Part shown: positions 35,330-44,273 of the stretch, one piece after another
Layout: every line of letters begins with the position of its first letter
Position numbering within the stretch: position 1 is the first letter of the stretch
Assembly (NCBI RefSeq): GCF_014858725.1
Contig: NZ_AQGV01000012.1
Location: forward strand, 310,001-374,000
Origin: Pseudoalteromonas aurantia 208
Lineage (GTDB): Bacteria; Pseudomonadota; Gammaproteobacteria; Enterobacterales; Alteromonadaceae
Reading direction: 5' to 3'
DNA: 64,000 bases
The notes under the pieces: model-generated
Told to the model about the DNA's origin: nothing
Databases searched by the model: none
Seen by the model: the letters and a program-made list of their open reading frames with translations, nothing else
Program-made: the position numbers and the translations under genes

Positions 35330-36413
35330 TCATCAGCTTATGAATGGATTCAACGGAATTATTTTGTGTCATCATTTTTACTCTGTACCGATTAAATCGC
35401 ATTGCTTCTAAGTTGTTGATTACGTTGTGCAATTGAAAAGTATATCGAACAGACCTAAGCAACCCTATTTGTTCTAGGTAAAAAGGGCTTTCTTTATGAT
35501 TACCAATTTGAATACTGAGGATTGGCTTATTTTGAAGGCTTGCTTCCAGTAACATAGTTGACGACATTCCGAGAACTATATCTGCGCTTTGAATTGATTC
35601 TTGGACAGATCTTTTTGAGCACAAACTAGCAAAATGATAGCTTTTAATGAGCCTATTATATCTTTGCTGCGATTCTCTAGGGTGTGGTCGAATGATCACT
35701 GAAAAGTGTTGCTGCTTTGCTTGCTTTGCAATTGATTGGCATAATGTTTTAATAATTGTTTGTTCCGTATAGCCATGGATTTTCTTACCTAATTTATGGC
35801 CATATACAGCTGTAATCGGCTCTGAGGCAAATAATATTGTTATTGCTTTTTTCTTTTGGGTTTTGTTTTTTACCGGCTTGCTCTTAAAGCTTTCATAATA
35901 TGGTGAACCTAATGGGTGGATAATGTTTTCTGGTAGCCCCTCCTTTATCATTTGTAATTTTGCAGAACAATCCATGGTAACGATAGCTGTAGGAAGTATA
36001 AAGTCGTCAGTAGTGTAAGCTATGCATCCTTGATACGTTTCGTGTTGCTTTAAAAACCTTAATGCGTAGTTCATCCACTGATCTAAAATAGCGATGCTGG
36101 GAATTCCAAAATCTTTACATGCGCGCCAAAGGCTCCTGTTTGAATAGTCACGACCGGTTGTGTCGGTGAACACGACATTGGGCTTAATTGTCGCTAACAA
36201 TTGCAGATAGGTTGTTTTAGAGTATTGGTCGTGCTTGTTTGTTAACAAGGTCACATTGATTTGAGGGAAGTTATGTTTTAAATGAGAACACGCAGCTTCC
36301 TTTGCAAAGCAAACAATGTTGGCCGTTTTAGAAAGTTCGTGTGCCAAGATGCCAATGGAATTTGCACCACCTGGATCTACAGCAAAAAGCAAAATAGTAT
36401 GTTGATGACTCAT
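35298..36413 (-). CDS. GT-B-fold glycosyltransferase-like protein
   Basis: 371 aa, the only gene facing left in the first half of the island. Start MSHQHTILLFAVDPGGANSI, then KPNVVFTDTTGRDYSN, IIRPHPRESQQRY and ADIVLGMSSTMLLEASL resemble the CDP-glycerol/DUF354 type of GT-B nucleotide-sugar enzymes. A role as a second glycosyltransferase or as a nucleotide-sugar hydrolase is inferred. Divergent from the aminotransferase gene at 36565, with a 150-bp gap likely to hold promoters for both. Confidence 0.62.
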   Translation of the reverse strand: MSHQHTILLFAVDPGGANSIGILAHELSKTANIVCFAKEAACSHLKHNFPQINVTLLTNKHDQYSKTTYLQLLATIKPNVVFTDTTGRDYSNRSLWRACKDFGIPSIAILDQWMNYALRFLKQHETYQGCIAYTTDDFILPTAIVTMDCSAKLQMIKEGLPENIIHPLGSPYYESFKSKPVKNKTQKKKAITILFASEPITAVYGHKLGKKIHGYTEQTIIKTLCQSIAKQAKQQHFSVIIRPHPRESQQRYNRLIKSYHFASLCSKRSVQESIQSADIVLGMSSTMLLEASLQNKPILSIQIGNHKESPFYLEQIGLLRSVRYTFQLHNVINNLEAMRFNRYRVKMMTQNNSVESIHKLMISLCQLGKSD

Positions 36414-36564
36414 AGTTTAATAAAGTGGTTTTTTATCAATTTATTGTGAGCGATAAGTTTTTAGAAATAAAGCCCTATGGTACTCTTCTTGCTTATTTCT
36501 CAATATTTTAATCTATGTGTCGATATATTTATTAACGACGTTAAATTTTGCCCAGAGGGAAAGT

Positions 36565-37887
36565 ATGTCAGCAAAAAACAATTCAGGCGCTCAGTTATGG
36601 GAAAAAGCAAAAGATCTTATACCTGGAGGGAATCAATTACTTTCGAAACGTGCTGAGATGTTTTTACCAGAACAATGGCCGGCTTATTACAAACGTGCAA
36701 AAGGCTGTGAGGTTTGGGATTTAGATAATACCCATTATCTAGATTTTTCTATTATGGGTATAGGAACTTGTTCTTTAGGGTATGCGCATCCAGAAGTTAC
36801 AACAGCTGTTGTAGAAGCTATTCAAGCTGGATCGATGAGCAGTTTGAATTGTTACGAAGAGGTAGAGTTAGCAGAAAAACTCACTGAGATACACCCTTGG
36901 TCTGATTGTGTTCGATTTACTAGGACAGGGGGGGAGTCATGCGCTCTTGCAATTCGAATTGCAAGATCATTTACAAGTAAAAATAAAGTTGCATTTTGTG
37001 GGTATCATGGTTGGCATGATTGGTATTTGGCCACAAATTTGGCTACTGGGGATCAACTGAAAGATCAGCTCTTACCAGGTTTAGCGCCAAGCGGTGTGCC
37101 TACTCAATTACATGACACCGCACTTCCTTTTAGAGAAGGAGATATTGATGGCTTTAAGCATATCATCTCTAAACACGGTGCCGATTTAGGGGTTGTAATG
37201 ATGGAAGTCTTTCGACATGGAATGCCTGATATTAATTTTATTCAACAGGTGAGTCAGCTTTGCAAACAGCACAATATTGTACTTATTTTCGACGAAATTT
37301 CATCGGGCTTTAGGCTTAATGCTGGAGGAGCTCATTTATTATTTGGGATTGAGCCTGATATATGTATTTTGGGGAAAGCGATCGGAAATGGTCACCCAAT
37401 AGGTGCTGTTATAGGTAAAAGGCGGATTATGGATGCCGCGCAAAAATCCTTTATAAGTAGTTCATACTGGACAGAAAGGGTTGGTTTTGTTGCAGCTTTA
37501 AAAACAATACAAATTTTTCAGCAATCGGACGTCTGCAAGGTGTTAAACAAAACGGGTTCGAAACTGAAATATGAAATGAGAAAAATCTGTGAGCAAGTTG
37601 GGTTTGACATCAAATTTATCGGTGTTGATAGTGTTCCTATACTTATTTTCCCTACAGATGATGCGCTAGCTTTGAAAACACTTTATACACAAGAGATGCT
37701 AAAGAGGGGAATATTAGCAGCAAATGTTATTTATGTTTCGGTAGCACATACTACTGAGCACTGTAATGTGTTTTTAGCTGCCTTCGAGGATGTAATTAAA
37801 CAGCTAAAGCGCGCTCTTGAAGAAAGGACAATTCTAGAACAGCTAGACGGCCCTGTATGTCATAGCGGTTTTCAAAGGTTAAACTAA
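36565..37887 (+). CDS. Class III PLP aminotransferase, glutamate-1-semialdehyde-aminomutase-like
   Basis: 440 aa from the ATG at 36565, chosen for the RBS GAGGGA and because family members start at this point; a further ATG exists at 36517. Motifs: LIPGGNQLLSKRAEMFLP, GYHGWHDWYLA, LIFDEISSGFRL, and the PLP lysine in LGKAIGNGHPIG (about Lys270). Class III enzymes with this GSA-aminomutase-like layout occur in nonulosonic acid and spore-coat sugar clusters, next to SpsF and SpsE-like genes as here. It likely introduces or moves an amino group on the sugar or its substituent. Followed 1 bp later by the cytidylyltransferase. Confidence 0.8.
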   Translation: MSAKNNSGAQLWEKAKDLIPGGNQLLSKRAEMFLPEQWPAYYKRAKGCEVWDLDNTHYLDFSIMGIGTCSLGYAHPEVTTAVVEAIQAGSMSSLNCYEEVELAEKLTEIHPWSDCVRFTRTGGESCALAIRIARSFTSKNKVAFCGYHGWHDWYLATNLATGDQLKDQLLPGLAPSGVPTQLHDTALPFREGDIDGFKHIISKHGADLGVVMMEVFRHGMPDINFIQQVSQLCKQHNIVLIFDEISSGFRLNAGGAHLLFGIEPDICILGKAIGNGHPIGAVIGKRRIMDAAQKSFISSSYWTERVGFVAALKTIQIFQQSDVCKVLNKTGSKLKYEMRKICEQVGFDIKFIGVDSVPILIFPTDDALALKTLYTQEMLKRGILAANVIYVSVAHTTEHCNVFLAAFEDVIKQLKRALEERTILEQLDGPVCHSGFQRLN

Positions 37888-37888
37888 G

Positions 37889-38650
37889 ATGAGTAAGACG
37901 GTTGCGTTTGTCCAAGCTAGAATGTCGTCATCGAGACTTCCAGGCAAAATTCTAAAATACCTTAATGGAAAAACAGTGGTAGAGCATTTAGTTATGAGGC
38001 TTAAACACTCAAAACTGCTGGATGATATTGTTGTACTTACATCTTCCAATTATGAAAATGACAGATTGTGTGAAGTACTCGACAAAGCAAGCATAAGGTA
38101 TTTCAGGGGATCTGAAGAAGATGTATTAGGAAGGTTTATTGCCGCAAATAAAGTTATTGAAGCTGATAAAGTAGTTAGAATAACTGCAGACTCCCCTTTT
38201 ATCTGCCCAGAGATAGTAGATAGTTTAATTCGGCGGAGTAATGAGGTAAATGCAGAGTATGGATACTTAAGCGAAAACTTTGCTGAAGGGGTAGATTGTG
38301 AAGTTATAAATGCGGGCGTTTTAACTCAGATTGGGCAATTAGCCTCATTGGCATCTGAACGTGAGCACGTTACGCTATATTTATTCAATCACCCTTCATA
38401 TTGTGCAATGTTTGAATTACAAAACAGTACAGATGATAGCACGTTACGCTTTACACTCGATACACCAGAGGATTGGCGCGTTGTAACTAAAGTAGCAGAG
38501 TTTTTTGGAAAAAAGAGTACCGGAGTAAGCTATGAGGAAATAAAGTCTTACTTTAATACGCACCCAGAAGTATATGGTATTAATACTCATATTCAAAGGA
38601 ATGAAGGATTAGCAATTTCTTTAAAAAAAGAGCACGTTTCAAATGATTAA
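37889..38650 (+). CDS. SpsF-type cytidylyltransferase (CMP-nonulosonate synthase candidate)
   Basis: 253 aa. The nucleotidyltransferase motif QARMSSSRLPGKIL (about 9-22), then RFRGSEEDVLGRF-like and RITADSPFICPEIVD, match the SpsF/CMP-sugar transferase family. It most probably activates the sugar made by the PseI enzyme downstream with CTP (PseF role). Overlaps that gene by 8 bases, supporting sequential function. Confidence 0.8.
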   Translation: MSKTVAFVQARMSSSRLPGKILKYLNGKTVVEHLVMRLKHSKLLDDIVVLTSSNYENDRLCEVLDKASIRYFRGSEEDVLGRFIAANKVIEADKVVRITADSPFICPEIVDSLIRRSNEVNAEYGYLSENFAEGVDCEVINAGVLTQIGQLASLASEREHVTLYLFNHPSYCAMFELQNSTDDSTLRFTLDTPEDWRVVTKVAEFFGKKSTGVSYEEIKSYFNTHPEVYGINTHIQRNEGLAISLKKEHVSND

Positions 38651-39719
38651 ACCAGCCACAATAAAAATTAATAACCGTATAATCGGTGGCGATTCACCTT
38701 GTTATATTATCGCTGAAATGTCAGCAAATCATGGCGGAGATATAGAAAAAGCAATTGCATTAATTCATGCTGCGCATAAAGCCGGTGCAGACGCTATAAA
38801 ACTGCAAACATATACGGCGGATACCATTACTCTTGATTGTGATAAGCCTGACTTCTTGCTCCCTTCAGGTAATGCGTGGGAAGCTCACAGGTCTCTGTAT
38901 TCTCTTTATAAAAAAGCTTATACCCCGTGGGAATGGCACGCGCAATTGTTTAAAGAGGCCAAAAGTTTAGGTTTAGATATATTTTCGAGCCCATTTGATA
39001 GGACTGCTGTTGATTTACTTGAATCATTAAACGTTCCTATCTATAAAGTCGCATCGCCTGAGATTACCGATGTTGGCTTGTTGGAATATATTGCTAAGAC
39101 AGGAAAACCTGTAATTCTATCAACGGGAATTGCAAATTATGATGATATTGAATTAGCCGTAAACACACTTCAGAAGCACGGTTGCTCAGAGATTGCCATA
39201 TTAAAGTGTACGACAGCATATCCGACACCATTAACGGAATGTAATTTAAGAACGATACCTGACTTAGCTAAGTCATTTAATTGTGTTGCTGGTATTTCCG
39301 ACCACACAGAAGGAGTTGTAGCGCCGATGACGGCAGTTGCGTTAGGCGGGAAAATAATTGAAAAGCATTTCATAAATGATAATCAGGATGAGTCTGTTGA
39401 TGCCTTCTTTTCACTAGATTCTGAAGCATTTTCAAACATGGTTCAGAATGTGAGAGACGTTGAGCAGTCGATGGGAAAAATAAATTATCAAATTACTGAA
39501 TCAGCAAAGAAAAATATCTTAGCAAAACGGTCATTATACTTTTGCAATTCTATGCCTGCGGGCCATGTGTTGACAGAGAATGATATTCGTTCTGTAAGAC
39601 CAGGTTTCGGTGCTCACCCGAAATATTTATCAAAATATATAGGTCAAACACTTGAGCAGGCAGTTGAATTTGGTGACCGTGTTCGCCGTGAAGCCGTCGT
39701 GGGAAAAATAGAGGAATAG
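38643..39719 (+). CDS. pseI: Pseudaminic acid synthase (NeuB family)
   Basis: 358 aa. N-terminal NeuB TIM barrel with YIIAEMSANHGGDIEKAIAL and KAGADAIKLQTYTADTITLD, the pattern typical of PseI rather than sialic acid synthases, then KVASPEITD, LSTGIANYDDIE and CVAGISDHTEGVVAP. A C-terminal SAF domain (about 290-355, NILAKRSLYFCNSMPAGHVL) follows. It condenses the 6-deoxy-2,4-diacetamido-altrose product with phosphoenolpyruvate. RBS lies within the upstream gene. Confidence 0.9.
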   Translation: MIKPATIKINNRIIGGDSPCYIIAEMSANHGGDIEKAIALIHAAHKAGADAIKLQTYTADTITLDCDKPDFLLPSGNAWEAHRSLYSLYKKAYTPWEWHAQLFKEAKSLGLDIFSSPFDRTAVDLLESLNVPIYKVASPEITDVGLLEYIAKTGKPVILSTGIANYDDIELAVNTLQKHGCSEIAILKCTTAYPTPLTECNLRTIPDLAKSFNCVAGISDHTEGVVAPMTAVALGGKIIEKHFINDNQDESVDAFFSLDSEAFSNMVQNVRDVEQSMGKINYQITESAKKNILAKRSLYFCNSMPAGHVLTENDIRSVRPGFGAHPKYLSKYIGQTLEQAVEFGDRVRREAVVGKIEE

Positions 39720-39723
39720 TCTT

Positions 39724-41115
39724 ATGTATCACAGTGTCGTTGTTGGTGGTGGAGTATGTGGGCTCCTGGCTGCGTATTTTTTACGTCAGTATGGACATCA
39801 AGTTGTACTCATAGAACAGTCTGAGCATTGTGGTGGGTTATTGCGCTCCGTACAGGATGAGCAGGGTAATTATTATGACCAGGGAACACATGTTCCTAAT
39901 CCGACAGGGATTGAAATGGTGGATGAATTTCTGTTTGGCCCTGAGTCTCTGAGACACATAGAGTGGAATGGTATTTCTCATTTGAAGACCGGCAATTACT
40001 TTAAAGGAAAGTGGGATTTTGAAACTCAAACTATTGATGCGCGAAAGCTGAGTCGAACAAGTTATGAGAAGGGGATGGGCCAATTACTCATTAACACTGA
40101 GAAACCTGAGGATAGCAATATTGAAGACTATTGCAAAAACTCTATCGGTGAAACTTTTTTTATGGAGCTAGTTAAACCGGTAATTGATAAGCTGTATGGA
40201 CCCCAAGATGATTATAAAAAACTTTCAGCGAAAAATAGTATTAATTACTTTGGCGCAACTCGATTGCTCGCGCTTGATGAAGCAAAGACAGCAAAGCTCA
40301 AGGAAATAGCAGAGTATGATGAGCGCTTGGGTTTTCATACTCACGCGGCTTATCAAACATGGATGAAAAGTCAAGGCATCATTGAACCTACGTATCTATA
40401 TCCTAAGTCTAAAAAAGGTTGTCAAGCCTGGATTGATTCTTTAATTGACAAAGTAACAGCGTGTGGCGTTAAAGTTATTAATGGTTCAGGTGTTACTGGG
40501 TTAAATGTGAGTAACTCAAAAGTCTCAGAAGTTTCTTTAAATAACGGGGAAGTGATCAAGTGTGACTGGCTATATTGGAGCGCTCCTCCGGCATTTGCAT
40601 TGAAGTTATTAGCTAATAAAGAACAAGGAACCAGTGGTTTTCGGCCGAGCTTACGCACCGCAAATATATTTCATTATACGATCGACCGCCCCTTGAATAA
40701 CACGCATTCACATTATTTGTGGAACTGGGATTCCAGTTCTGATATTTTCCGAATTACACTTTACCCTAACTTAAATAAATCAAGAGAATATTCTATTACA
40801 GCCGAAGTTTTAAGTGATGCAGAACAAGCTAAAGCTCTCGATTCTCAACGAATTTTTGCAGACCTTAAAAGTATGGATTTAGTCACAGCAGATGCAAATA
40901 TTACGTCCTCATATAGACAAATAGTACATCATACATTTCCGATACCAACGATTGAGTTTAACCATCATGTGGCACACCAATTTAAGCAACTGACTCACTC
41001 TATTAATAATATTTCGGTTTCAGGCAGGTTTAGCGGAAAGCTGTGGTTGCTTAATGATATATTAAAAGAAACCTATCAATCAATTCACAATCAATTTGGC
41101 AATGTAAGTGAATAG
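39724..41115 (+). CDS. FAD-dependent oxidoreductase, amine-oxidase/UGM-like (copy 2)
   Basis: 463 aa. Dinucleotide-binding VVVGGGVCGLLAAYFL and LIEQSEHCGGLL. Colinear with the gene at 30481-31848 over its whole length, with conserved blocks YDQGTH, YLYPKSKKGCQAW, WSAPPAFALKL, LRTANIFHYT, WNWD and FRITLYPN, yet strongly diverged elsewhere. Either an ancient duplication with distinct substrates or two chains of one heteromer. It sits 4 bp after pseI and overlaps the next gene by 8 bases. Confidence 0.75.
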   Translation: MYHSVVVGGGVCGLLAAYFLRQYGHQVVLIEQSEHCGGLLRSVQDEQGNYYDQGTHVPNPTGIEMVDEFLFGPESLRHIEWNGISHLKTGNYFKGKWDFETQTIDARKLSRTSYEKGMGQLLINTEKPEDSNIEDYCKNSIGETFFMELVKPVIDKLYGPQDDYKKLSAKNSINYFGATRLLALDEAKTAKLKEIAEYDERLGFHTHAAYQTWMKSQGIIEPTYLYPKSKKGCQAWIDSLIDKVTACGVKVINGSGVTGLNVSNSKVSEVSLNNGEVIKCDWLYWSAPPAFALKLLANKEQGTSGFRPSLRTANIFHYTIDRPLNNTHSHYLWNWDSSSDIFRITLYPNLNKSREYSITAEVLSDAEQAKALDSQRIFADLKSMDLVTADANITSSYRQIVHHTFPIPTIEFNHHVAHQFKQLTHSINNISVSGRFSGKLWLLNDILKETYQSIHNQFGNVSE

Positions 41116-42070
41116 ACGTTTTTTATTTTATTGTGATGGCAATGAGCTAGTTGGTTTTGGTCACTTTTCTCGTTGCTTAACTATCGCAACCGAATTAAAA
41201 AAGTACCCTTTTGAGATCAGTTTTTGTGGTAACTATGATCGATTTTCCATTGAACGTTTGTCAGCAGCAAATATTCCCCATGACGCAAAAATGTCTGCAG
41301 ATATGTCGGCAATAGTGTTAGTTGATAGTTACCATCAAACAGAAGCCAGTTTACTTGCAATTAAGCACTTGTGTATGAGTGTACTGGTGATTGATGATTT
41401 TGATGAGTATCGCTTTTCTTTTTTAGATGGAATCATCAATGTTAGAGTTGCTGCTGAGCAATTTGTTACTCCAACGGATAAGCATATATTAGGAGTAAAG
41501 TATTTTCCTTTTTCATCAGAACTAAGGGCTATCAGGCATAATAATCTGAGTATACAAGCATTGCCGGTAACAAGTATCTTGATTGCATTAGGTGCCAAAG
41601 ATAGATTCAAGGTTATGGATGTATTAATAGAAACGCTAGATAGCTTAGTGTGCGATGTCAATTTGACAATATTATCTGCAGAGAAACCGCTGGTTAGTTG
41701 TAATAACAATACTCTAAAGTACTTCTCATTTGTAGAAAATATGGCTGATTTCTATCAAGAACATGATGTTGTGATAAGCGGAGGCGGGTCAATTAAATAT
41801 GAAGCGGGGTTTTGTATGAGAGCCAATGCAGCAATATCACAAACAGTTGAGCAAAGGCATGATACGTTGTTATTACAACAGCATAATGTGTGCTTTGATT
41901 TGGGATTGTCTGAAGAAGTAACCCCTGTAACTTTAAAGCAATCTTTGGCGTCTTTTTTAGATGAGAAAATTCGGATAGCGCAGTTACAATGTATGCAAAC
42001 CGTGTATTGCAGTGAGTCACTCACCCACTTAGTTAACATGATTATGAGAGTAATAAATGTCCGAAATTGA
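41108..42070 (+). CDS. PseG-like UDP-sugar hydrolase
   Basis: 320 aa, GT-B type. GFGHFSRCLTIATEL (about 16-30) corresponds to the GxGHxxRC glycine-rich loop with catalytic His of PseG, and VVISGGGSIKYEAGF (about 222-236) to the nucleotide-binding end. PseG removes UDP from the diacetamido sugar before the PseI condensation. Distant from characterised PseG, so the substrate might differ. It overlaps neighbours on both sides. Confidence 0.75.
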   Translation: MNRRFLFYCDGNELVGFGHFSRCLTIATELKKYPFEISFCGNYDRFSIERLSAANIPHDAKMSADMSAIVLVDSYHQTEASLLAIKHLCMSVLVIDDFDEYRFSFLDGIINVRVAAEQFVTPTDKHILGVKYFPFSSELRAIRHNNLSIQALPVTSILIALGAKDRFKVMDVLIETLDSLVCDVNLTILSAEKPLVSCNNNTLKYFSFVENMADFYQEHDVVISGGGSIKYEAGFCMRANAAISQTVEQRHDTLLLQQHNVCFDLGLSEEVTPVTLKQSLASFLDEKIRIAQLQCMQTVYCSESLTHLVNMIMRVINVRN

Positions 42071-42728
42071 TCAAAAACGAGAGGCTTGGCATCTTCAGTC
42101 ACAGGATGAAAATACGCAAAAGCAAGTAGCTAGAGTAGCAGAAGAACGTATTTGGGCACTATTAGTTGACAACGTGAATGAGAATCTAGAACTGTCAGGA
42201 GATGAAAGGCTGTTAGATGTTGGCTGTGGTAATGCGTATTTATTATCGAGATTAAATATTAACGAAAATAGAGTATATGGTGTAGATTTTGCCTCAAATA
42301 TGGTGGAAGAGGCTAGAAAGCGGCTTCCTGCTGCGCACTTTAATCAAGGCGAAGCATGTGACATTTCATTTAGCGGACCTTTTCAAAGAGTTTTGAGTTA
42401 TAGTATCTTCCACTACTTTCCGGATATTCAATATGTTGGGTTTGTTATTAATCGCTTAATAGCGTTAACTGAACCAAAAGGTATTATCCTCATTGGGGAT
42501 CTACTTGATAGCCAGTTTGAAGCGCAAATTAAATCTAACAGTGATCTTAATATCGAGGCGTCTTTACCTATTATTCACCGCTACTCTCAATGGTTGTTTG
42601 TCGACTTGAAGAGATTAGCGAGCGATTTGGTAAAACACCCTCGAGTTGCCTCTGCTGAATTAATTCAACAACCTTCTGAGTTTACTTTGTCATGGTATCG
42701 AAAAGACCTGAAAATAACCTTAAATTAG
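42057..42728 (+). CDS. SAM-dependent methyltransferase
   Basis: 223 aa. SAM-binding motif LLDVGCGNAYLLSRL (about 54-68) with VYGVDFASNMVEEARKRLP. Late motif VLSYSIFHYFPD. Overlaps the PseG-like gene by 14 bases and the DegT gene by 37. The target is unknown; the flagellar sugar or its acyl group is likely. Confidence 0.78.
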   Translation: MSEIDQKREAWHLQSQDENTQKQVARVAEERIWALLVDNVNENLELSGDERLLDVGCGNAYLLSRLNINENRVYGVDFASNMVEEARKRLPAAHFNQGEACDISFSGPFQRVLSYSIFHYFPDIQYVGFVINRLIALTEPKGIILIGDLLDSQFEAQIKSNSDLNIEASLPIIHRYSQWLFVDLKRLASDLVKHPRVASAELIQQPSEFTLSWYRKDLKITLN

Positions 42729-43651
42729 CGCTGCACAATTATTTTGAAACACCAAACTGTGTATTGACTCGCTCAGGGAGCACTGCGATTATCCTAGCAA
42801 TGCAAGTTTATGATTTAACAATTGGCTCTGAGGTGATTGTGCCAGCAAGCTGTTGCCCAATTGTTATGTATGCTTTACAGATGGCTGGTTATCAGGTTGT
42901 GCTGGCTGATGTTGATACAGCGACATTAAATAGCGATGTTTCTCATATAAAGTCGGTTTCTACTAATCAAACGCGAGCAATTCTTGCCGTACATGCATAT
43001 GGGAGAGTTGGAGATATAAGCAATATTCTTTCGTTTGCGGCACAAGCAGGGATCGTTGTTATTGAAGATGCGTGCTTGGGGTATGGGGGAAGGTTTGAAG
43101 GGAGGCCAATAGGTAGGCTTGCTGATATAAGCGTTATTAGCTTTGGGTATGATAAACCGATTGATTTTGGCATGGGTGGAGCATTGTTGTTAAACGATAA
43201 ACGAATGCGAGATAAAGCTGAACGTTTATTGAAAGAGAATAAGTTCTTTCAAATGCCAGATAGTGAGCATATGCTAACAAGCATTACTGACGCACTTATG
43301 GCATTACCATTGTTAACTGAACAGCGTATAGAAAATGTAAAGTTGGTTGATGCAAACGTAAGTAATCCATTATTTTCAAAATTACGCATGCCGTATCAAG
43401 TAAATTATTGGAGATACCCACTATTTATTGAACCCTGTTTACGAGCACGGTTTATTGCATATGCTAAAACGCGGGGGCAAGTATTTACGTGTCACTTCCA
43501 AAGTTTAGGAAAATTGCTTACGCACAGTACAGTACCCAATGCAGATTATATTGGGGAGAGTATTATTAATTTGTTTGTAAAGCCTACTGTTTCTGAGTCA
43601 CAGTTACTAAAAATGATATCGATAGTAAACGAGTTTCACGATGACACCTGA
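42692..43651 (+). CDS. DegT/DnrJ/EryC1-type aminotransferase
   Basis: 319 aa, somewhat short. VLTRSGSTAIILAMQVYDL, EVIVPASCCPIVMYALQ, VVIEDACLGYGG and SFGYDKPIDFGMGGAL (PLP lysine near 155) follow the sugar aminotransferase plan. The N-terminal lobe begins later than in PseC-like enzymes. It is a second sugar aminotransferase in addition to PseC, so it probably modifies another position or another sugar. Translationally coupled to both neighbours. Confidence 0.78.
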   Translation: MVSKRPENNLKLALHNYFETPNCVLTRSGSTAIILAMQVYDLTIGSEVIVPASCCPIVMYALQMAGYQVVLADVDTATLNSDVSHIKSVSTNQTRAILAVHAYGRVGDISNILSFAAQAGIVVIEDACLGYGGRFEGRPIGRLADISVISFGYDKPIDFGMGGALLLNDKRMRDKAERLLKENKFFQMPDSEHMLTSITDALMALPLLTEQRIENVKLVDANVSNPLFSKLRMPYQVNYWRYPLFIEPCLRARFIAYAKTRGQVFTCHFQSLGKLLTHSTVPNADYIGESIINLFVKPTVSESQLLKMISIVNEFHDDT

Positions 43652-44273
43652 ACAACTTAAAGAATATTATCAGATGCTCTTTGAGCAGCACGGGGATTCT
43701 CCGGCCTCAGTACAGCATGTTTCACGAAGTGCCCAAAATATTAGGTTTAAGATCTTTCAAAAGTATATAAAACCACAAAGTAGTATTGTGGATTTAGGCT
43801 GTGGTCTAGCGGATTTCTTAGTCTTTCTACGTCAGCAGGGCTTAACTGGTGAGTATTTGGGATGCGACTTTGTACCCGAATTTATTTTCAATAACCTAAC
43901 CAAGTTTAAACAAGATATGACTTGTGATTTTCAGAAACTTGATTTAATAAATGATGAATATCCAAAGGGCTATGATTATCTTGTGATGAGTGGGATATTT
44001 AATAATCAGCTAAACTGTAATGAACAATTTTTATATCAAACTATTGAAAAAGCATTTCATGTGGCCAATAAAGGAGTAATATTTAATGCTCTATCATCTT
44101 ATGTAGAGTATCAAGATGATGCGCTTTTTTACGTAGATCCATTACAGGTTTTTTCACATATAAAAACTCATATCTCACCATACGTGTTATTAAAACATGA
44201 TTATATAACCAAAGAAAATGGTTTCCCTTATGAGTTTACAATAGTAGTTAATAAAGAAGGGGAATTGCCATGA
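43641..44273 (+). CDS. SAM-dependent methyltransferase
   Basis: 210 aa. VDLGCGLADFLVFLRQQGL (about 49-67) and YLGCDFVPEF give the SAM pocket. Third methyltransferase of the island. Overlaps the DegT gene by 11 bases and the WbqC gene by 4. Confidence 0.76.
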   Translation: MTPEQLKEYYQMLFEQHGDSPASVQHVSRSAQNIRFKIFQKYIKPQSSIVDLGCGLADFLVFLRQQGLTGEYLGCDFVPEFIFNNLTKFKQDMTCDFQKLDLINDEYPKGYDYLVMSGIFNNQLNCNEQFLYQTIEKAFHVANKGVIFNALSSYVEYQDDALFYVDPLQVFSHIKTHISPYVLLKHDYITKENGFPYEFTIVVNKEGELP

